Shown here one piece after another: positions 26,504-35,490 of a stretch of 64,000 nt of DNA. Each line of letters begins with the position of its first letter. Position 1 is the stretch's first letter. The DNA comes from JAWLAT01 sp041395325. GTDB taxonomy: Bacteria > Pseudomonadota > Gammaproteobacteria > Xanthomonadales > SZUA-5. Made by a program: the position numbers and the translations under genes. The stretch covers positions 1 to 64,000 of the forward strand of contig JAWLAT010000009.1 of NCBI GenBank assembly GCA_041395325.1. Direction: 5' to 3'. The notes under the pieces are model-generated. The model did not search any database. It worked only from the letters and a program-made list of their open reading frames with translations, and was not told where the DNA came from.

Positions 26504-27058
26504 GTGCAGGCGATGGCACGAGGGGACGCCACTGCGCTGGCCGAACTGATGCAACGCCACACGCGTCGCTTGCATCAGGCAGCCAGCACCTTGCTGGGTG
26601 ACCCTGTCGAAGCCGAGGACGCCTGCCAGGAGGCCTTCCTGCAGGCCTGGCGCCTGGCAGCGGACTGGCAAGGCGGGCGTGCCCGCTTCTCCACCTGGCT
26701 GCATCAGGTGGCGCTCAATGGTTGCCGGGATCGATTGCGACGACGCCGTCCGCAGGTCGAGATCGACGATCAGTTGCCCGGCGATGCGGCGCTGCATCCG
26801 GAACGCTGGGTGGCGCGAGGACAACGAGAGGCAGCCCTGCAGCAGGCGTTGGCGGAATTGCCAGAGCGCCAACGTGAAGCCATCGCCCTGTTCCATCACG
26901 CCGGCATGGCGCAGAGCGCAGCGGCCGACGCGATGGGCGTGAGTGTGGATGCACTGGAGTCGCTGCTGGCGCGTGGCAGGCGGCAATTGCGACAGACATT
27001 GATGGCGGGGGAAGCCCATCCGGTTGAAACGGATCGGCGCGCCGGGGGAACGGGATGA
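26504..27058 (+). CDS. ECF sigma factor, start uncertain
   Basis: A sigma-70 family protein of the extracytoplasmic-function class, 184 residues from GTG 26504. Region 2 (ALAELMQRHTRRLHQAASTL, AEDACQEAFLQAWRLA, RFSTWLHQVALNGCRDRLRR) and region 4 (ALAELPERQREAIALFHHAG, AADAMGVSVDALESLLARGR) are complete. In-frame sequence upstream (QADTATVDDPDAPLV) reads like genuine coding DNA but offers only CTG at 26459 or ATC at 26456 as a start, with GAGG just before. The gene overlaps the anti-sigma-like gene by four bases (ATGA). It probably directs expression of an envelope-stress or metal regulon. Confidence 0.9.
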   Translation: MQAMARGDATALAELMQRHTRRLHQAASTLLGDPVEAEDACQEAFLQAWRLAADWQGGRARFSTWLHQVALNGCRDRLRRRRPQVEIDDQLPGDAALHPERWVARGQREAALQQALAELPERQREAIALFHHAGMAQSAAADAMGVSVDALESLLARGRRQLRQTLMAGEAHPVETDRRAGGTG

Positions 27059-27516
27059 AGACGATGAACGCAACACGCTTGCAGCAACTGATCGAGGCCT
27101 ACGGCGGCAACCCACAGCGCTGGCCACCCGACGAACGCGAGGCAGCGGCAGCGCTGCTGAGCACGGATGGGACGTCACGCGCGATGCTCGCGCAGGCCAG
27201 CGAAATCGATCGCGGTCTGGATGCGGTCTTTGGCGAGCATGAACTGCAGCCGCTGCAAGCGCGCGTGTTGGCCCTGGCCAGCGCCGAGGCCGTCACGCGT
27301 CAGACCCCGCCGGTTCGCCGCCGGGGCTTCCTGTCCCAGCTCTGGCAGGAACTGGGCGGTTTCCGGCTGGTGGCACCCACCTTTGCCACGGCCCTGTCTC
27401 TGGCCATCGTGCTGTCGAACTGGTTTGACCCGCAGGCAGCCGATGTTCCGGCGATCGACAACGATCTGGCCAGCCTGACTCTGCTGGCCACCGATGATGA
27501 GGACCTGTTGCCATGA
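27055..27516 (+). CDS. Probable anti-sigma factor
   Basis: A 153-residue protein whose start overlaps the ECF sigma stop. The N-terminal segment RLQQLIEAYGGNPQRWPPDEREAAAALL matches small sigma-linked proteins of alphaproteobacteria and xanthomonads (quoted here beyond its core RLQQLIEAYGG..RWPPDER). One membrane helix lies at about 105-122 (LVAPTFATALSLAIVLSNW), followed by a short acidic periplasmic tail. The cytoplasmic part would hold the sigma factor. It overlaps the next gene by four bases, so the three are co-translated. Confidence 0.75.
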   Translation: MKTMNATRLQQLIEAYGGNPQRWPPDEREAAAALLSTDGTSRAMLAQASEIDRGLDAVFGEHELQPLQARVLALASAEAVTRQTPPVRRRGFLSQLWQELGGFRLVAPTFATALSLAIVLSNWFDPQAADVPAIDNDLASLTLLATDDEDLLP

Positions 27517-28085
27517 GTGAAGGTCGAATGCCAACTGCAAGTAGGGGTCTGCGCTGGTTGTTGCTGGCCTCGCTGGCAGCCAACCTGATCCTCGCCGTGG
27601 TGCTGACCAATGTGCTGCTGCACCCGCCACGCGTGTGGGAGCCGATCATGCCCTCACCGAGGGCATTGGGCCGGGCCTTGCCCGAGCAGCACCAGCCCAT
27701 GTTCGAAGGTGTTCTGGCCGAACACCGGCCACATTTGCGCGAGGCCCTGCGTGACCGCCGCCAGACCCGCCGCCAGGTGCGCGAGCTGCTGTTGGCGGAT
27801 CCCTTTCCGCGCGACCAGTTGGAGGCGCGTCTGGCTGAACTGCGACAGGGCGATGGTTCCGTGTCCGCGGCTGCTCACGCGCTGTTGCTCGACACCTTCG
27901 AACAGCTCTCGGCCGCCGACCGCGCGCAGCTGGTTGAAGCCCTCTACAGCCATCACAGACGACACGGTGAATCGCGCCGGGAACGACGTGATGGTGAACG
28001 CGAGACCCGCGGGCGCCCAGTCACCGAGGCCGCTGCCGATGATGCGGTGCCCGCCGCGGAAGCTGCGGAGGACCAAGGCGACTAG
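27513..28085 (+). CDS. Periplasmic metal-sensor-like protein (CnrX/ZraP type)
   Basis: A 190-residue protein with an N-terminal membrane anchor (about 12-36, GLRWLLLASLAANLILAVVL) and a helical periplasmic domain. Repeated Arg/Glu/His-rich helices (HRPHLREALRDRRQTRRQVR, DTFEQLSAADRAQLVEALYS) resemble CnrX, ZraP and CpxP-like sensors. The C-terminal tail is highly charged and probably disordered. Together with the sigma and anti-sigma genes it makes a three-gene sensing unit like cnrYXH, which suggests response to a metal or envelope stress; the signal is not known. Confidence 0.75.
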   Translation: MSEGRMPTASRGLRWLLLASLAANLILAVVLTNVLLHPPRVWEPIMPSPRALGRALPEQHQPMFEGVLAEHRPHLREALRDRRQTRRQVRELLLADPFPRDQLEARLAELRQGDGSVSAAAHALLLDTFEQLSAADRAQLVEALYSHHRRHGESRRERRDGERETRGRPVTEAAADDAVPAAEAAEDQGD

Positions 28086-28344
28086 CCGAACCCCGGTCAC
28101 CGTCGCCATCGCCCCTCGATGGCGGGGTCAAAGGCCCCGCTGAGCGAGTCGAGCGCCCCATTCCCTGGTCGCAATGGCAACCACATCGGCAGGTCCGTGC
28201 CCTTCAGGCGCAACAACGCTGCGCTGACAACGTCAGCGAGGGACACTGCCCCTGGGGTCCGGCAGCGATAGCGCCTGACACGCTGCTATGGCATGCTGGC
28301 CGGCTTTCGACGCGCGGCGTCGTGCGAACTTTGCGGGGTGAGCG

Positions 28345-30009
28345 ATGCAGTACATCTACACGATGATCGGGGTCAGCAAGACGGTCCCGCCCAAGCGCGA
28401 AATCATCAAGGACATCTCGCTGTCGTTCTTCCCCGGCGCCAAGATCGGCCTGCTCGGCCTCAACGGCGCGGGCAAGTCCACGGTGCTGCGGATCATGGCT
28501 GGCGTCGACCAGGACTTCCAGGGTGAGGCACGTCCGCAGACCGACATCAAGGTCGGCTATCTGGCGCAGGAGCCCGAGCTGGACGACGAGCAGACTGTCC
28601 GCGAGGCCGTCGAGGGTGGTCTGGCCGACATCGTCAACGCGCAGGCGCGGCTGGACGAGGTCTACGCCGCCTACGCCGAACCCGATGCCGATTTCGATGC
28701 CCTGGCCGCCGAGCAGGCGCGCCTGGAAGCGATCCTGCAGGCCGGTGATGGTCACAACCTCGAACTGCAGCTGGAAATCGCCGCCGACGCGCTGCGACTG
28801 CCGCCGTGGGAGGCGCGAATCAAGACGTTGTCCGGTGGTGAGAAGCGCCGCGTGGCGCTCTGCCGCCTGCTGATCAGCAAGCCCGACATGCTGCTGCTGG
28901 ACGAGCCCACCAACCATCTGGACGCCGAATCGGTGGCCTGGCTTGAGCACTTCCTGCAGCAGTATCCGGGCACCGTCGTGGCGGTCACCCATGACCGCTA
29001 CTTCCTCGACAATGCGGCCGAGTGGATTCTCGAACTCGATCGCGGTCGCGGCATTCCGTGGAAGGGCAACTACTCCTCCTGGCTGAGTCAGAAGGAAGAG
29101 CGTCTGCGCCAGGAAGAGGCGGCCGAAAAGGGTCGCCGCAAGGCGCTGGCCGCCGAACTCGAGTGGGTGCGCAAGAACGCCAAGGGCCGAGGCCAGAAGA
29201 GCAAGGCGCGCCTGAACCGATTCGAGGAGCTGAACAGCGTCGAGTACCAGGCCCGCAACGAGACCAACGAAATTTACATTCCGCCCGGCCCGCGGCTGGG
29301 TGATCTGGTGATCGAGTTCAAGAACGTGTCCAAGGGCTACGGCGATCGCCTGCTGATCGACGATCTGAGCTTCTCGGTGCCGCCGGGCGCGATCATCGGC
29401 ATTTGCGGACCCAACGGCGCCGGCAAGTCCACGTTGTTCCGCATGATCACCGGCCAGGAACAGCCGGACAAGGGCGAGATCCGCATCGGGCCAACCGTGG
29501 AACTGGCCTATGTGGACCAGTCGCGCGCGGCGCTGGAGAATGATCTGACCGTCTGGCAGGCCGTCTCCGGCGGCCAGGACATCCTGACCATTGGCAAGAT
29601 CGAGATCCAGTCGCGTGCCTACATCGGCCGCTTCAATTTCCGCGGCCAGGACCAGCAAAAGCGCGTCGGACAGCTGTCCGGCGGTGAGCGCGGCCGTCTG
29701 CACATGGCCAAGACGCTGCTCTCGGGCGGCAACGTGCTGCTGCTCGACGAGCCCTCCAACGACCTGGACATCGAGACCTTGCGGGCACTGGAAGAAGCGC
29801 TGCTGGCCTTCCCCGGCTGCGCGCTGGTGATCTCGCACGATCGCTGGTTCCTCGATCGCGTGGCCACGCACATCCTGGCCTTCGAGGGCGACAGCCGGGT
29901 GGTCTTCCACCATGGCAACTGGAGCGAGTACGAGGCCGATCGCCACGAGCGCCTGGGCGACGAAGCCAACCAGCCACACCGCCTGAAGTACAAGCCACTC
30001 GCGCGCTGA
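28345..30009 (+). CDS. ettA: Energy-dependent translational throttle protein EttA
   Basis: A 554-residue ABC-F ATPase without membrane domains. It binds the ribosomal E site and gates entry into elongation according to ATP/ADP. Two ATPase domains are present: Walker A GLNGAGKST with signature LSGGEKRRV, and GPNGAGKST with signature LSGGERGRL. Walker B motifs are LLLDEPTNHLD and LLLDEPSNDLD. The linker between them (LRQEEAAEKGRRKALAAELE) and the family-typical start MQYIYTMIGVSKTVPP are clear. Length equals E. coli EttA (555). It is monocistronic. Confidence 0.97.
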   Translation: MQYIYTMIGVSKTVPPKREIIKDISLSFFPGAKIGLLGLNGAGKSTVLRIMAGVDQDFQGEARPQTDIKVGYLAQEPELDDEQTVREAVEGGLADIVNAQARLDEVYAAYAEPDADFDALAAEQARLEAILQAGDGHNLELQLEIAADALRLPPWEARIKTLSGGEKRRVALCRLLISKPDMLLLDEPTNHLDAESVAWLEHFLQQYPGTVVAVTHDRYFLDNAAEWILELDRGRGIPWKGNYSSWLSQKEERLRQEEAAEKGRRKALAAELEWVRKNAKGRGQKSKARLNRFEELNSVEYQARNETNEIYIPPGPRLGDLVIEFKNVSKGYGDRLLIDDLSFSVPPGAIIGICGPNGAGKSTLFRMITGQEQPDKGEIRIGPTVELAYVDQSRAALENDLTVWQAVSGGQDILTIGKIEIQSRAYIGRFNFRGQDQQKRVGQLSGGERGRLHMAKTLLSGGNVLLLDEPSNDLDIETLRALEEALLAFPGCALVISHDRWFLDRVATHILAFEGDSRVVFHHGNWSEYEADRHERLGDEANQPHRLKYKPLAR

Positions 30010-30149
30010 GCGGCCGGTCACTCGTGCCAGGCTGACCATGGCCCTTCTACGACCGGCCAGATGCAATGGCCGGCCGTCGGCGGTAGCATGCTCGCCACGG
30101 TGAGGGGCGTTTGCGCCATTCGCCGCCATGGCGGGGAGCCAGGAGGGGT

Positions 30150-30692
30150 ATGAGCGCGATCACCGAATGTCTGGATGCGCTGCGCGATGGCGACGTCGAG
30201 GCCGAGGCGCGCCTGTACCGACAGGTCTATGCCGACCTGCTCAAGCTGGCCGAGCGCCATCTGCGGGCCCAGCCGGCGGTGGCCGGTTCGGTCTCGTTGG
30301 TGCACGAGACCTATTTGCGTCTGAATGCCGATGCGCTCCGCGGTATCGAGGATCGCACCCACCTGCTCGCCGTGGCCTCACGCGCCATGCGCCAGATCCT
30401 GGTCGACCAGGCCCGACGGCGGCTCGCCGCCAAGCGTGGTGGTGGCGACCAGAAGGTCACCCTGAACGATGACGTGCCACTGCCGGAAAGCTCAGCCGAG
30501 CGCTGGCTGGCGGTGCACACGGCGCTGGAACATCTCAGCGAAGTCGATTCGCGACTGGCCGAGACCGTCGAATGGCACTACTTCGGCGGCGTGTCGGTGG
30601 AGGAAATCGCCCATCTGCGCGGCATGAGCGATCGCACCGTCAAGCGCGATCTGCGCCGTGCGCGCGCCTTCCTGATGACCGAGCTGGACTGA
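30150..30692 (+). CDS. ECF sigma factor of the TIGR02999 type
   Basis: A 180-residue sigma factor with start at 30150 after AGGAGGGG. Region 2 holds ARLYRQVYADLLKLAERHLR and SLVHETYLRLN; region 4 holds TVEWHYFGGVSVEEIAHLRG and DRTVKRDLRRARAFL. This subgroup is usually encoded beside a Ser/Thr kinase with C-terminal TPRs rather than an anti-sigma factor. No kinase lies next to it here; a TPR tail of that style sits 13 kb away at 43674. The next gene is convergent. Confidence 0.9.
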   Translation: MSAITECLDALRDGDVEAEARLYRQVYADLLKLAERHLRAQPAVAGSVSLVHETYLRLNADALRGIEDRTHLLAVASRAMRQILVDQARRRLAAKRGGGDQKVTLNDDVPLPESSAERWLAVHTALEHLSEVDSRLAETVEWHYFGGVSVEEIAHLRGMSDRTVKRDLRRARAFLMTELD

Positions 30693-30752
30693 GCGGTCGC
30701 GCGAGCTCCGTCCACCGAGCAGTCATCTCATTCCCTGGCCGTTTCGCGCTGA

Positions 30753-31796
30753 TCAGTCCGATGTCGGCGGCAGTGACAGCGTGTGGCGAATCTCGTCGGA
30801 GCGGAATCCGACGGCGCCCGGATTGCGGCAGCCCGGCAACACGGCGGTATCGAACAACTCCGCCACCGCGCCCTCGATGCGCAATTCGTGCACGACGTCG
30901 CCACGGCGCAGATCGATCACCTGCAGCGCGCAGCGCGCCCGTACGCCACGCCGGCTGAGTTGCTCATCCAGCTGCAGGTCGTTGAAGGTGCGGTTCTCGC
31001 GCTGCTGCGAAATGCCGACGATGGCGTAGTCGCCGACAAAGCTCAGGCCACGCAGGAAGCCCGGACAAAAAGCCACCGGGACGAAGCGTCCGCTGTCCAG
31101 CTCGGCGTAGCCAAATTCGCCGGTGCCAGCATTCAGCAGCCACAGCCGATTGCGATACCAGCGCGGCGAGTGGGGCATCGACAAGCCGCTCAGTACTGCC
31201 TCACCAGAGGCGATATCGAGCAGCAACCCACCTGCGCGGCGGTGTTCGCGCCAGCCTTCGTTGGCATCGCTGCGGCCGACGCAGGTGACGTAGGCTGGCT
31301 GGCCGTCGCGCATCGCCAGGCCGTTCAGGTGACAGCGGTCCTCGGCAGCCAGGCGCGAGATGAACGGCGGTTGCCAGATCGGACGCAGGCTGTAGCGGGG
31401 ATCCGGCCGTGCCAGGCAGGACAGCAACGTGCTCACGAAAACCGGTTCGCCGTTGCCGTCCACGGCCACGTCATGCACGTCCACATCGCCGGTGGTGTAG
31501 GCCAGCTGCGGCACATACCAGCGGTCATAACCCTGATTCTGATGCCCGACCTGCAGCGCATTCTCGAAGCGCCACAGCTGCCACAGCGTGGCCACCCAGA
31601 GGCTCTGTTCATGCACCGCCAGGCCCATCACGCGTGCCAGCGTGCGATTGAAAATCGCCAGTTCGCCGCGGGCATTGAGCCCGACGAAAAACAGCTTGCC
31701 GGCCTGATAGGTACTGAAGGCCAGCGCCGCGTTCTGTTCACCCAGCCAGGAGACGAACAGGCGTGAGGCCTGAAAGCGGGTGGTGGATTCGGTCAT
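30753..31796 (-). CDS. TIGR03032 family protein
   Basis: A 347-residue protein of the TIGR03032 family (unknown function, propeller-like). Recognisable segments are ALAFSTYQAGKLFFVGLN, RVMGLAVHEQSLWVATLWQL, CHLNGLAMRDGQPAYVTCVG and MPHSPRWYRNRLWLLNAGTG. No signal peptide is visible, so it is probably cytoplasmic. Its start overlaps the stop of the preceding gene by four bases (ATGA). Family members often occur near surface polysaccharide or TPR/sulfotransferase genes; here it is the last gene of an M2 peptidase operon. Confidence 0.88.
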   Translation of the reverse strand: MTESTTRFQASRLFVSWLGEQNAALAFSTYQAGKLFFVGLNARGELAIFNRTLARVMGLAVHEQSLWVATLWQLWRFENALQVGHQNQGYDRWYVPQLAYTTGDVDVHDVAVDGNGEPVFVSTLLSCLARPDPRYSLRPIWQPPFISRLAAEDRCHLNGLAMRDGQPAYVTCVGRSDANEGWREHRRAGGLLLDIASGEAVLSGLSMPHSPRWYRNRLWLLNAGTGEFGYAELDSGRFVPVAFCPGFLRGLSFVGDYAIVGISQQRENRTFNDLQLDEQLSRRGVRARCALQVIDLRRGDVVHELRIEGAVAELFDTAVLPGCRNPGAVGFRSDEIRHTLSLPPTSD

Positions 31797-32917
31797 GGCG
31801 AGTCGCCTTCCGTCTCTTCGCGGCCAAAGTTCGGGCCGATCAGGACGACTTCGGACATCATCTGCCGCGCCTCAGCGACATCGTCCCAATGCTCCGGCGG
31901 GCTGCCGAAGGTCGCGACGGCAACCAGATCAAGCTGCTCAAACCAGGTCAGCGTGTAGAGCACACGGAAGGCGGATTGGCCCTCCGCCGAGGGTGGCTGC
32001 AGCACTTCCAGACAGCGTCGGCGAAAGCCCTTCAGCGCTTCCACTTCGCAGTCCTGAATGACCTCCGCCGACCGCCGTGTGCGCTCCAGAAACTGTTCGA
32101 CGAAGTCCTGCCGTGACTGTCCCGTTCGCGCGCTAACGCCGACCAGCAGCTGGATGCGCAAACCGGTGGAATAGCCGCCGTTGCGTGGCTCGTCCTCGCT
32201 GATTGACCAGGCCCAGCTCGATGTGGTGCCGGCGCTGCGGAAATGCCAGTCCTGCGGGCGCAGGATCGAGCCGTCGGTCTCCTCCAGTGGCTGCAGCACA
32301 AAGCCTGCAGGCGTCGTGGCCGTGGCGGCCGTCGGCCAGACCTGATCGACCAGCTGTTCTACGTCGATCGGGCCGGACCGCTCCTGCGCGGCCACTCGCC
32401 ATTCAGCCGGATAAGGATGCTCGGTTGAGCCGACGCCACCCCACAGGCTGGCATTGAGTGCCAGCAGCACCGTGCCGCGCCTCACTGCCATCGGCTCGAC
32501 GGTCTGCAGCGCGGCGGTCAGTCTGGCGGCCGTCTCGCCGGGCAGTGCTGGCTGCAGATCGAGCCAGATTCGCGCCTGCTGGCCGGGGCGAACCGCGGCG
32601 ACGAGAAAGCCACCGGCGGGTGCCGGGTTCTCGCTGGCCAGCGCGGCTGCTGCCGCCTCGCCCAGGGCCAGCAGATAGCCGGCCAATTCGTCGGCGGAGT
32701 TCACCCGGGCCGCGATCAACGGCTCGGGTTGCAGCAACAGGATGCTACGGGTTTGATAGGCCGGTGGCTCACTGGCAACCGCCGGCGGTGCTGAGCACAG
32801 GCTAAGTCCAACCAGCGCCAGCAGCCAGGCGGCGCTGTTCAGACCCAGCCAGCCGGCGAGCTTGCCGAGCGGCTGCCCGGAAAGCTCGCCAACCAGTGCT
32901 GGCCTCAGTAGCCGCAT
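31793..32917 (-). CDS. Exported protein of unknown function, co-translated with M2 peptidase
   Basis: A 374-residue protein I do not recognise. The ATG at 32917 lies inside the end of the M2 peptidase gene (13-base overlap). A signal-like segment (WLLALVGLSLCSAPPAVA) spans about residues 31-48. The mature part is alternating alpha/beta with a Trp-rich portion (WHFRSAGTTSSWAWSISEDE). Family-specific motifs for catalysis are not seen. Overlaps on both sides tie it to the peptidase and the TIGR03032 gene, so the three likely act together. Confidence 0.75.
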   Translation of the reverse strand: MRLLRPALVGELSGQPLGKLAGWLGLNSAAWLLALVGLSLCSAPPAVASEPPAYQTRSILLLQPEPLIAARVNSADELAGYLLALGEAAAAALASENPAPAGGFLVAAVRPGQQARIWLDLQPALPGETAARLTAALQTVEPMAVRRGTVLLALNASLWGGVGSTEHPYPAEWRVAAQERSGPIDVEQLVDQVWPTAATATTPAGFVLQPLEETDGSILRPQDWHFRSAGTTSSWAWSISEDEPRNGGYSTGLRIQLLVGVSARTGQSRQDFVEQFLERTRRSAEVIQDCEVEALKGFRRRCLEVLQPPSAEGQSAFRVLYTLTWFEQLDLVAVATFGSPPEHWDDVAEARQMMSEVVLIGPNFGREETEGDSP

Positions 32918-34839
32918 TGCTTGCCGGCGTTGTGCTCGGTCAGCCAGGCTTGCAGCGGAGCGAAGTAGTCGAGCACGGCCGAGGCGTCCATCTGTTCGCC
33001 TCCGGTCAGCTCCTTCAGCGTCTGCTGCCACGGCTGCTGCTGACCCTGCTCCAGCATCGCCCAGTAGCGCTTGCCGGCTTCCGGATTGCCGGCGAAGTTG
33101 CAGGTGTGCAGCGGGCCTTGGTGGCCGGCCGCATCACACAGCGCCTGGTAGAACTGGAACTGCAGGATGTGCGCCAGGAAGTAGCGCGTGTACGGCGTGT
33201 TGCCCGGCACGTGGTACTTGGCCGCCGGATCGAAGAACTCCTCGCCGCGCGGCGTTGCCGGCGCCACACCCTGGTAGCGTGCCTTCAGTTCCCACCAGGC
33301 CTGGTTGTAGCGATCCGGCGGGATCGAGCCGTCGAACACGCCCCAGCGCCAGCGGTCGATCAGCAGACCGAAGGGCATGAAGGCCACCTTCGCCAGCGCC
33401 ATGCGCATCTGCTCGTTGATCGTGGCCTTGTCGCTGACCTGCGGGTTGTCGACCAGACCGATCGAGGCCAGATACTGCGGCGTCATCGACAGCACGATGG
33501 TGTCGCCAATGGCCTCGTGGAAGCCGTCATGGGCGCCGCTCTGGAAGATCGGCGGCAGATCCTTGTAGGCCAGGTAGTAATAGATGTGGCCGAGCTCGTG
33601 ATAGATCGTCGTCAGCTCTTCCTCGTTCGGCTTGATGCACATCTTGATGCGCACCTTGCCGGTGGTGTCCATCGGCCAGGCGCTGGCATGGCAAACGACA
33701 TCACGATCGCGCGGCTTGACCAGCATCGAGTCCTGATAGAAGTGCTCGGGCAGTGCCGGCATGCCCAGCGAGGTGTAGAAACTCTCGGCCAGCCGGGTCA
33801 TCTTCGTGGCCTGGGCCAGATCGGCCGCCACGCTGGCTTCGGCGATCTGCAGCGGCGAGGCGTCGCGGCCCAGCTTTTCCAGCTCGGCCTGGTACACCTG
33901 CTCGCGCTGCGCCTGCAGGGCCGAATTGATGTCCAGACTGCCTTCCCCCGGATAGGGCTGCAGGATGTCCCACAGGTTGCCCCAGTCCTGCTGCCACATG
34001 TTGCCGGTCAGGTGAGCCGGGATCATTCCATCGACCTGGCCACGGTCGCCGTACTGCTGCACCAGCTGGTCGCGCACATAGCAATGCAGCTGTTCGTACA
34101 GCGGCTGCACCTGGCCCCACAGCCGATCGGTTTCGGTCATGACCTCGGCCGGGCTCATGTCGTAGCCGGAGCGCCACAATTCACCCGCATCGGCGAAACC
34201 GATCTCATGGGCGCCTTCGTTGACCAGTTCGGCGAAGCGCTGATAGTCCTGGCGCAGCGGCGGGGCAATCGTGTGCCAGCCCTGCCAGGCTTCCAACTGG
34301 GCGTCGTAGTCGCGGCTGCTCGCCAGCACGTCGGAGAGCTCGCCCAGATTGCGGCAGGTGGCGCTGTCGGCCGGGTCGGTGCAGAACTTGCCGGCCCCGT
34401 AGGCGCCTTCCATGCGGGTGCGCAGCTGTGCCACTTCGCTCAGCTTGGCTGGATCGGCCGGCGCCGGATTGGGGCTGCCCAGTCGCAGCAGCTTCAGCGC
34501 GCGGGCGGTCTGTGCCGACAACTGCTTCTCGTCGAAGCGGGCCGCCTCGGCGACGAACTTGCCGAGCATCGCCAGCCAGCGCTCATTGGCGGCCGAGGCC
34601 ACCGCGGCGCTGTCGTCGTTGATGTAGGTGGAAGCCAGCCAGTCGGCCGAGGTGAGCTGCGGGATCTCGGTCACCATCGTCTCGTTGACGCGGGCGACCA
34701 GCGCATCGGCACCGGCCGGGCTGGTGTCGGGAGCCGGGGTGTTGCCGCCGGTGTTGGCCGGCGCGCTGCCGGACGGTGCGTTGCAGCCGGCCAGACTGGC
34801 GCCGATCGCCAGGGCCAGCAGGCAATGGGAAAGCTTCAC
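32905..34839 (-). CDS. M2 family (ACE-type) dipeptidyl carboxypeptidase lipoprotein
   Basis: A 644-residue zinc carboxydipeptidase related to angiotensin-converting enzyme. The N-terminus is a lipoprotein signal with lipobox LAGC (Cys19), followed by a Gly/Pro-rich linker. The zinc site is HELGH (414-418) with Glu442 in HEAIGD; KYHVPGNTPYTRYFLAHILQ in the C-terminal half is typical of M2. It would trim C-terminal dipeptides in the periplasm, as reported for the Xanthomonas ACE homologue. It heads a three-gene overlapping operon. Confidence 0.95.
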   Translation of the reverse strand: MKLSHCLLALAIGASLAGCNAPSGSAPANTGGNTPAPDTSPAGADALVARVNETMVTEIPQLTSADWLASTYINDDSAAVASAANERWLAMLGKFVAEAARFDEKQLSAQTARALKLLRLGSPNPAPADPAKLSEVAQLRTRMEGAYGAGKFCTDPADSATCRNLGELSDVLASSRDYDAQLEAWQGWHTIAPPLRQDYQRFAELVNEGAHEIGFADAGELWRSGYDMSPAEVMTETDRLWGQVQPLYEQLHCYVRDQLVQQYGDRGQVDGMIPAHLTGNMWQQDWGNLWDILQPYPGEGSLDINSALQAQREQVYQAELEKLGRDASPLQIAEASVAADLAQATKMTRLAESFYTSLGMPALPEHFYQDSMLVKPRDRDVVCHASAWPMDTTGKVRIKMCIKPNEEELTTIYHELGHIYYYLAYKDLPPIFQSGAHDGFHEAIGDTIVLSMTPQYLASIGLVDNPQVSDKATINEQMRMALAKVAFMPFGLLIDRWRWGVFDGSIPPDRYNQAWWELKARYQGVAPATPRGEEFFDPAAKYHVPGNTPYTRYFLAHILQFQFYQALCDAAGHQGPLHTCNFAGNPEAGKRYWAMLEQGQQQPWQQTLKELTGGEQMDASAVLDYFAPLQAWLTEHNAGKQCGY

Positions 34840-34976
34840 GGATCACTCCTGATCGGACGGGCCGCCGCTGCGCCCCGGAGCGCGGCAGGCTAGACCTTGC
34901 CGCGCCGCGGAGCAAGCCAGCGATGGCCACGCGGTCAGGACCAGCGAACGCTCCCCGTTCGCCGGTGTGAATCCGC

Positions 34977-35306
34977 TCAGTCGGTCAGCGTGTAGCGGTG
35001 CGTCTCACACAGGTCCACGCCGCCGCGCTCGAGCACATCGCCATCGTCGAAAACGAAGCGCAGATCGTATTCGCAGGAGCGACGACCGTCGGCGATGGTG
35101 ATCTGCACCGTGTAGCCGGACTCCAGAATGTCGCGGCCGAGGATGTCCTCTTCCCAGCTGTGCACATTGACCGGCGAGGCATAGAACTCGATGACGTCAT
35201 AGCTGGACCGGTTGACCAGATCGAAGACCAGGTCTTCGGCCTGCGCCGTCTGTGCCAGGCCCAGCAGGCCAATGCTCGCCGCAATGATGCTCGTCTTGAA
35301 TGTCAT
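34977..35306 (-). CDS. Small periplasmic protein of unknown function
   Basis: A 109-residue exported protein. The start at 35306 follows GGGGGAAAC and precedes a signal peptide (KTSIIAASIGLLGLAQTAQA). The mature domain has a pattern seen in small proteobacterial secreted proteins: FDLVNRSSYDVIEFYASPVN, WEEDILGRDILESGYTVQI, CEYDLRFVFDDGDVLERGGV and DLCETHRYTL. Two Cys residues may form a disulfide. No function is known to me. It is monocistronic. Confidence 0.85.
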   Translation of the reverse strand: MTFKTSIIAASIGLLGLAQTAQAEDLVFDLVNRSSYDVIEFYASPVNVHSWEEDILGRDILESGYTVQITIADGRRSCEYDLRFVFDDGDVLERGGVDLCETHRYTLTD

Positions 35307-35490
35307 GATCGTTTCCCCCAGGCCCGCGATCCGGGCTGAGCCCATGATAGGCCCGTCAACGGCCGCTGGCGCATCGGTGGGCGGACTTTTATGCGTTGGC
35401 GTGCATGTAAGGGGAGGCTGCCGGTCAGACGGCATTGCCAGCACCGCCGCCCGGACGCACCATGCGCCTTCAGTCACCGCGGAGCCACCC

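Noticed and set aside
28204..30129. A 641-codon frame antisense to ettA
   Set aside because: Shadow of a strongly conserved ABC-F protein with both ATPase domains on the plus strand.
32896..34893. A 665-codon open frame antisense to the M2 peptidase gene
   Set aside because: It is the antisense shadow of a clearly conserved enzyme; high GC gives long open frames on the opposite strand, and its translation has no domain pattern.
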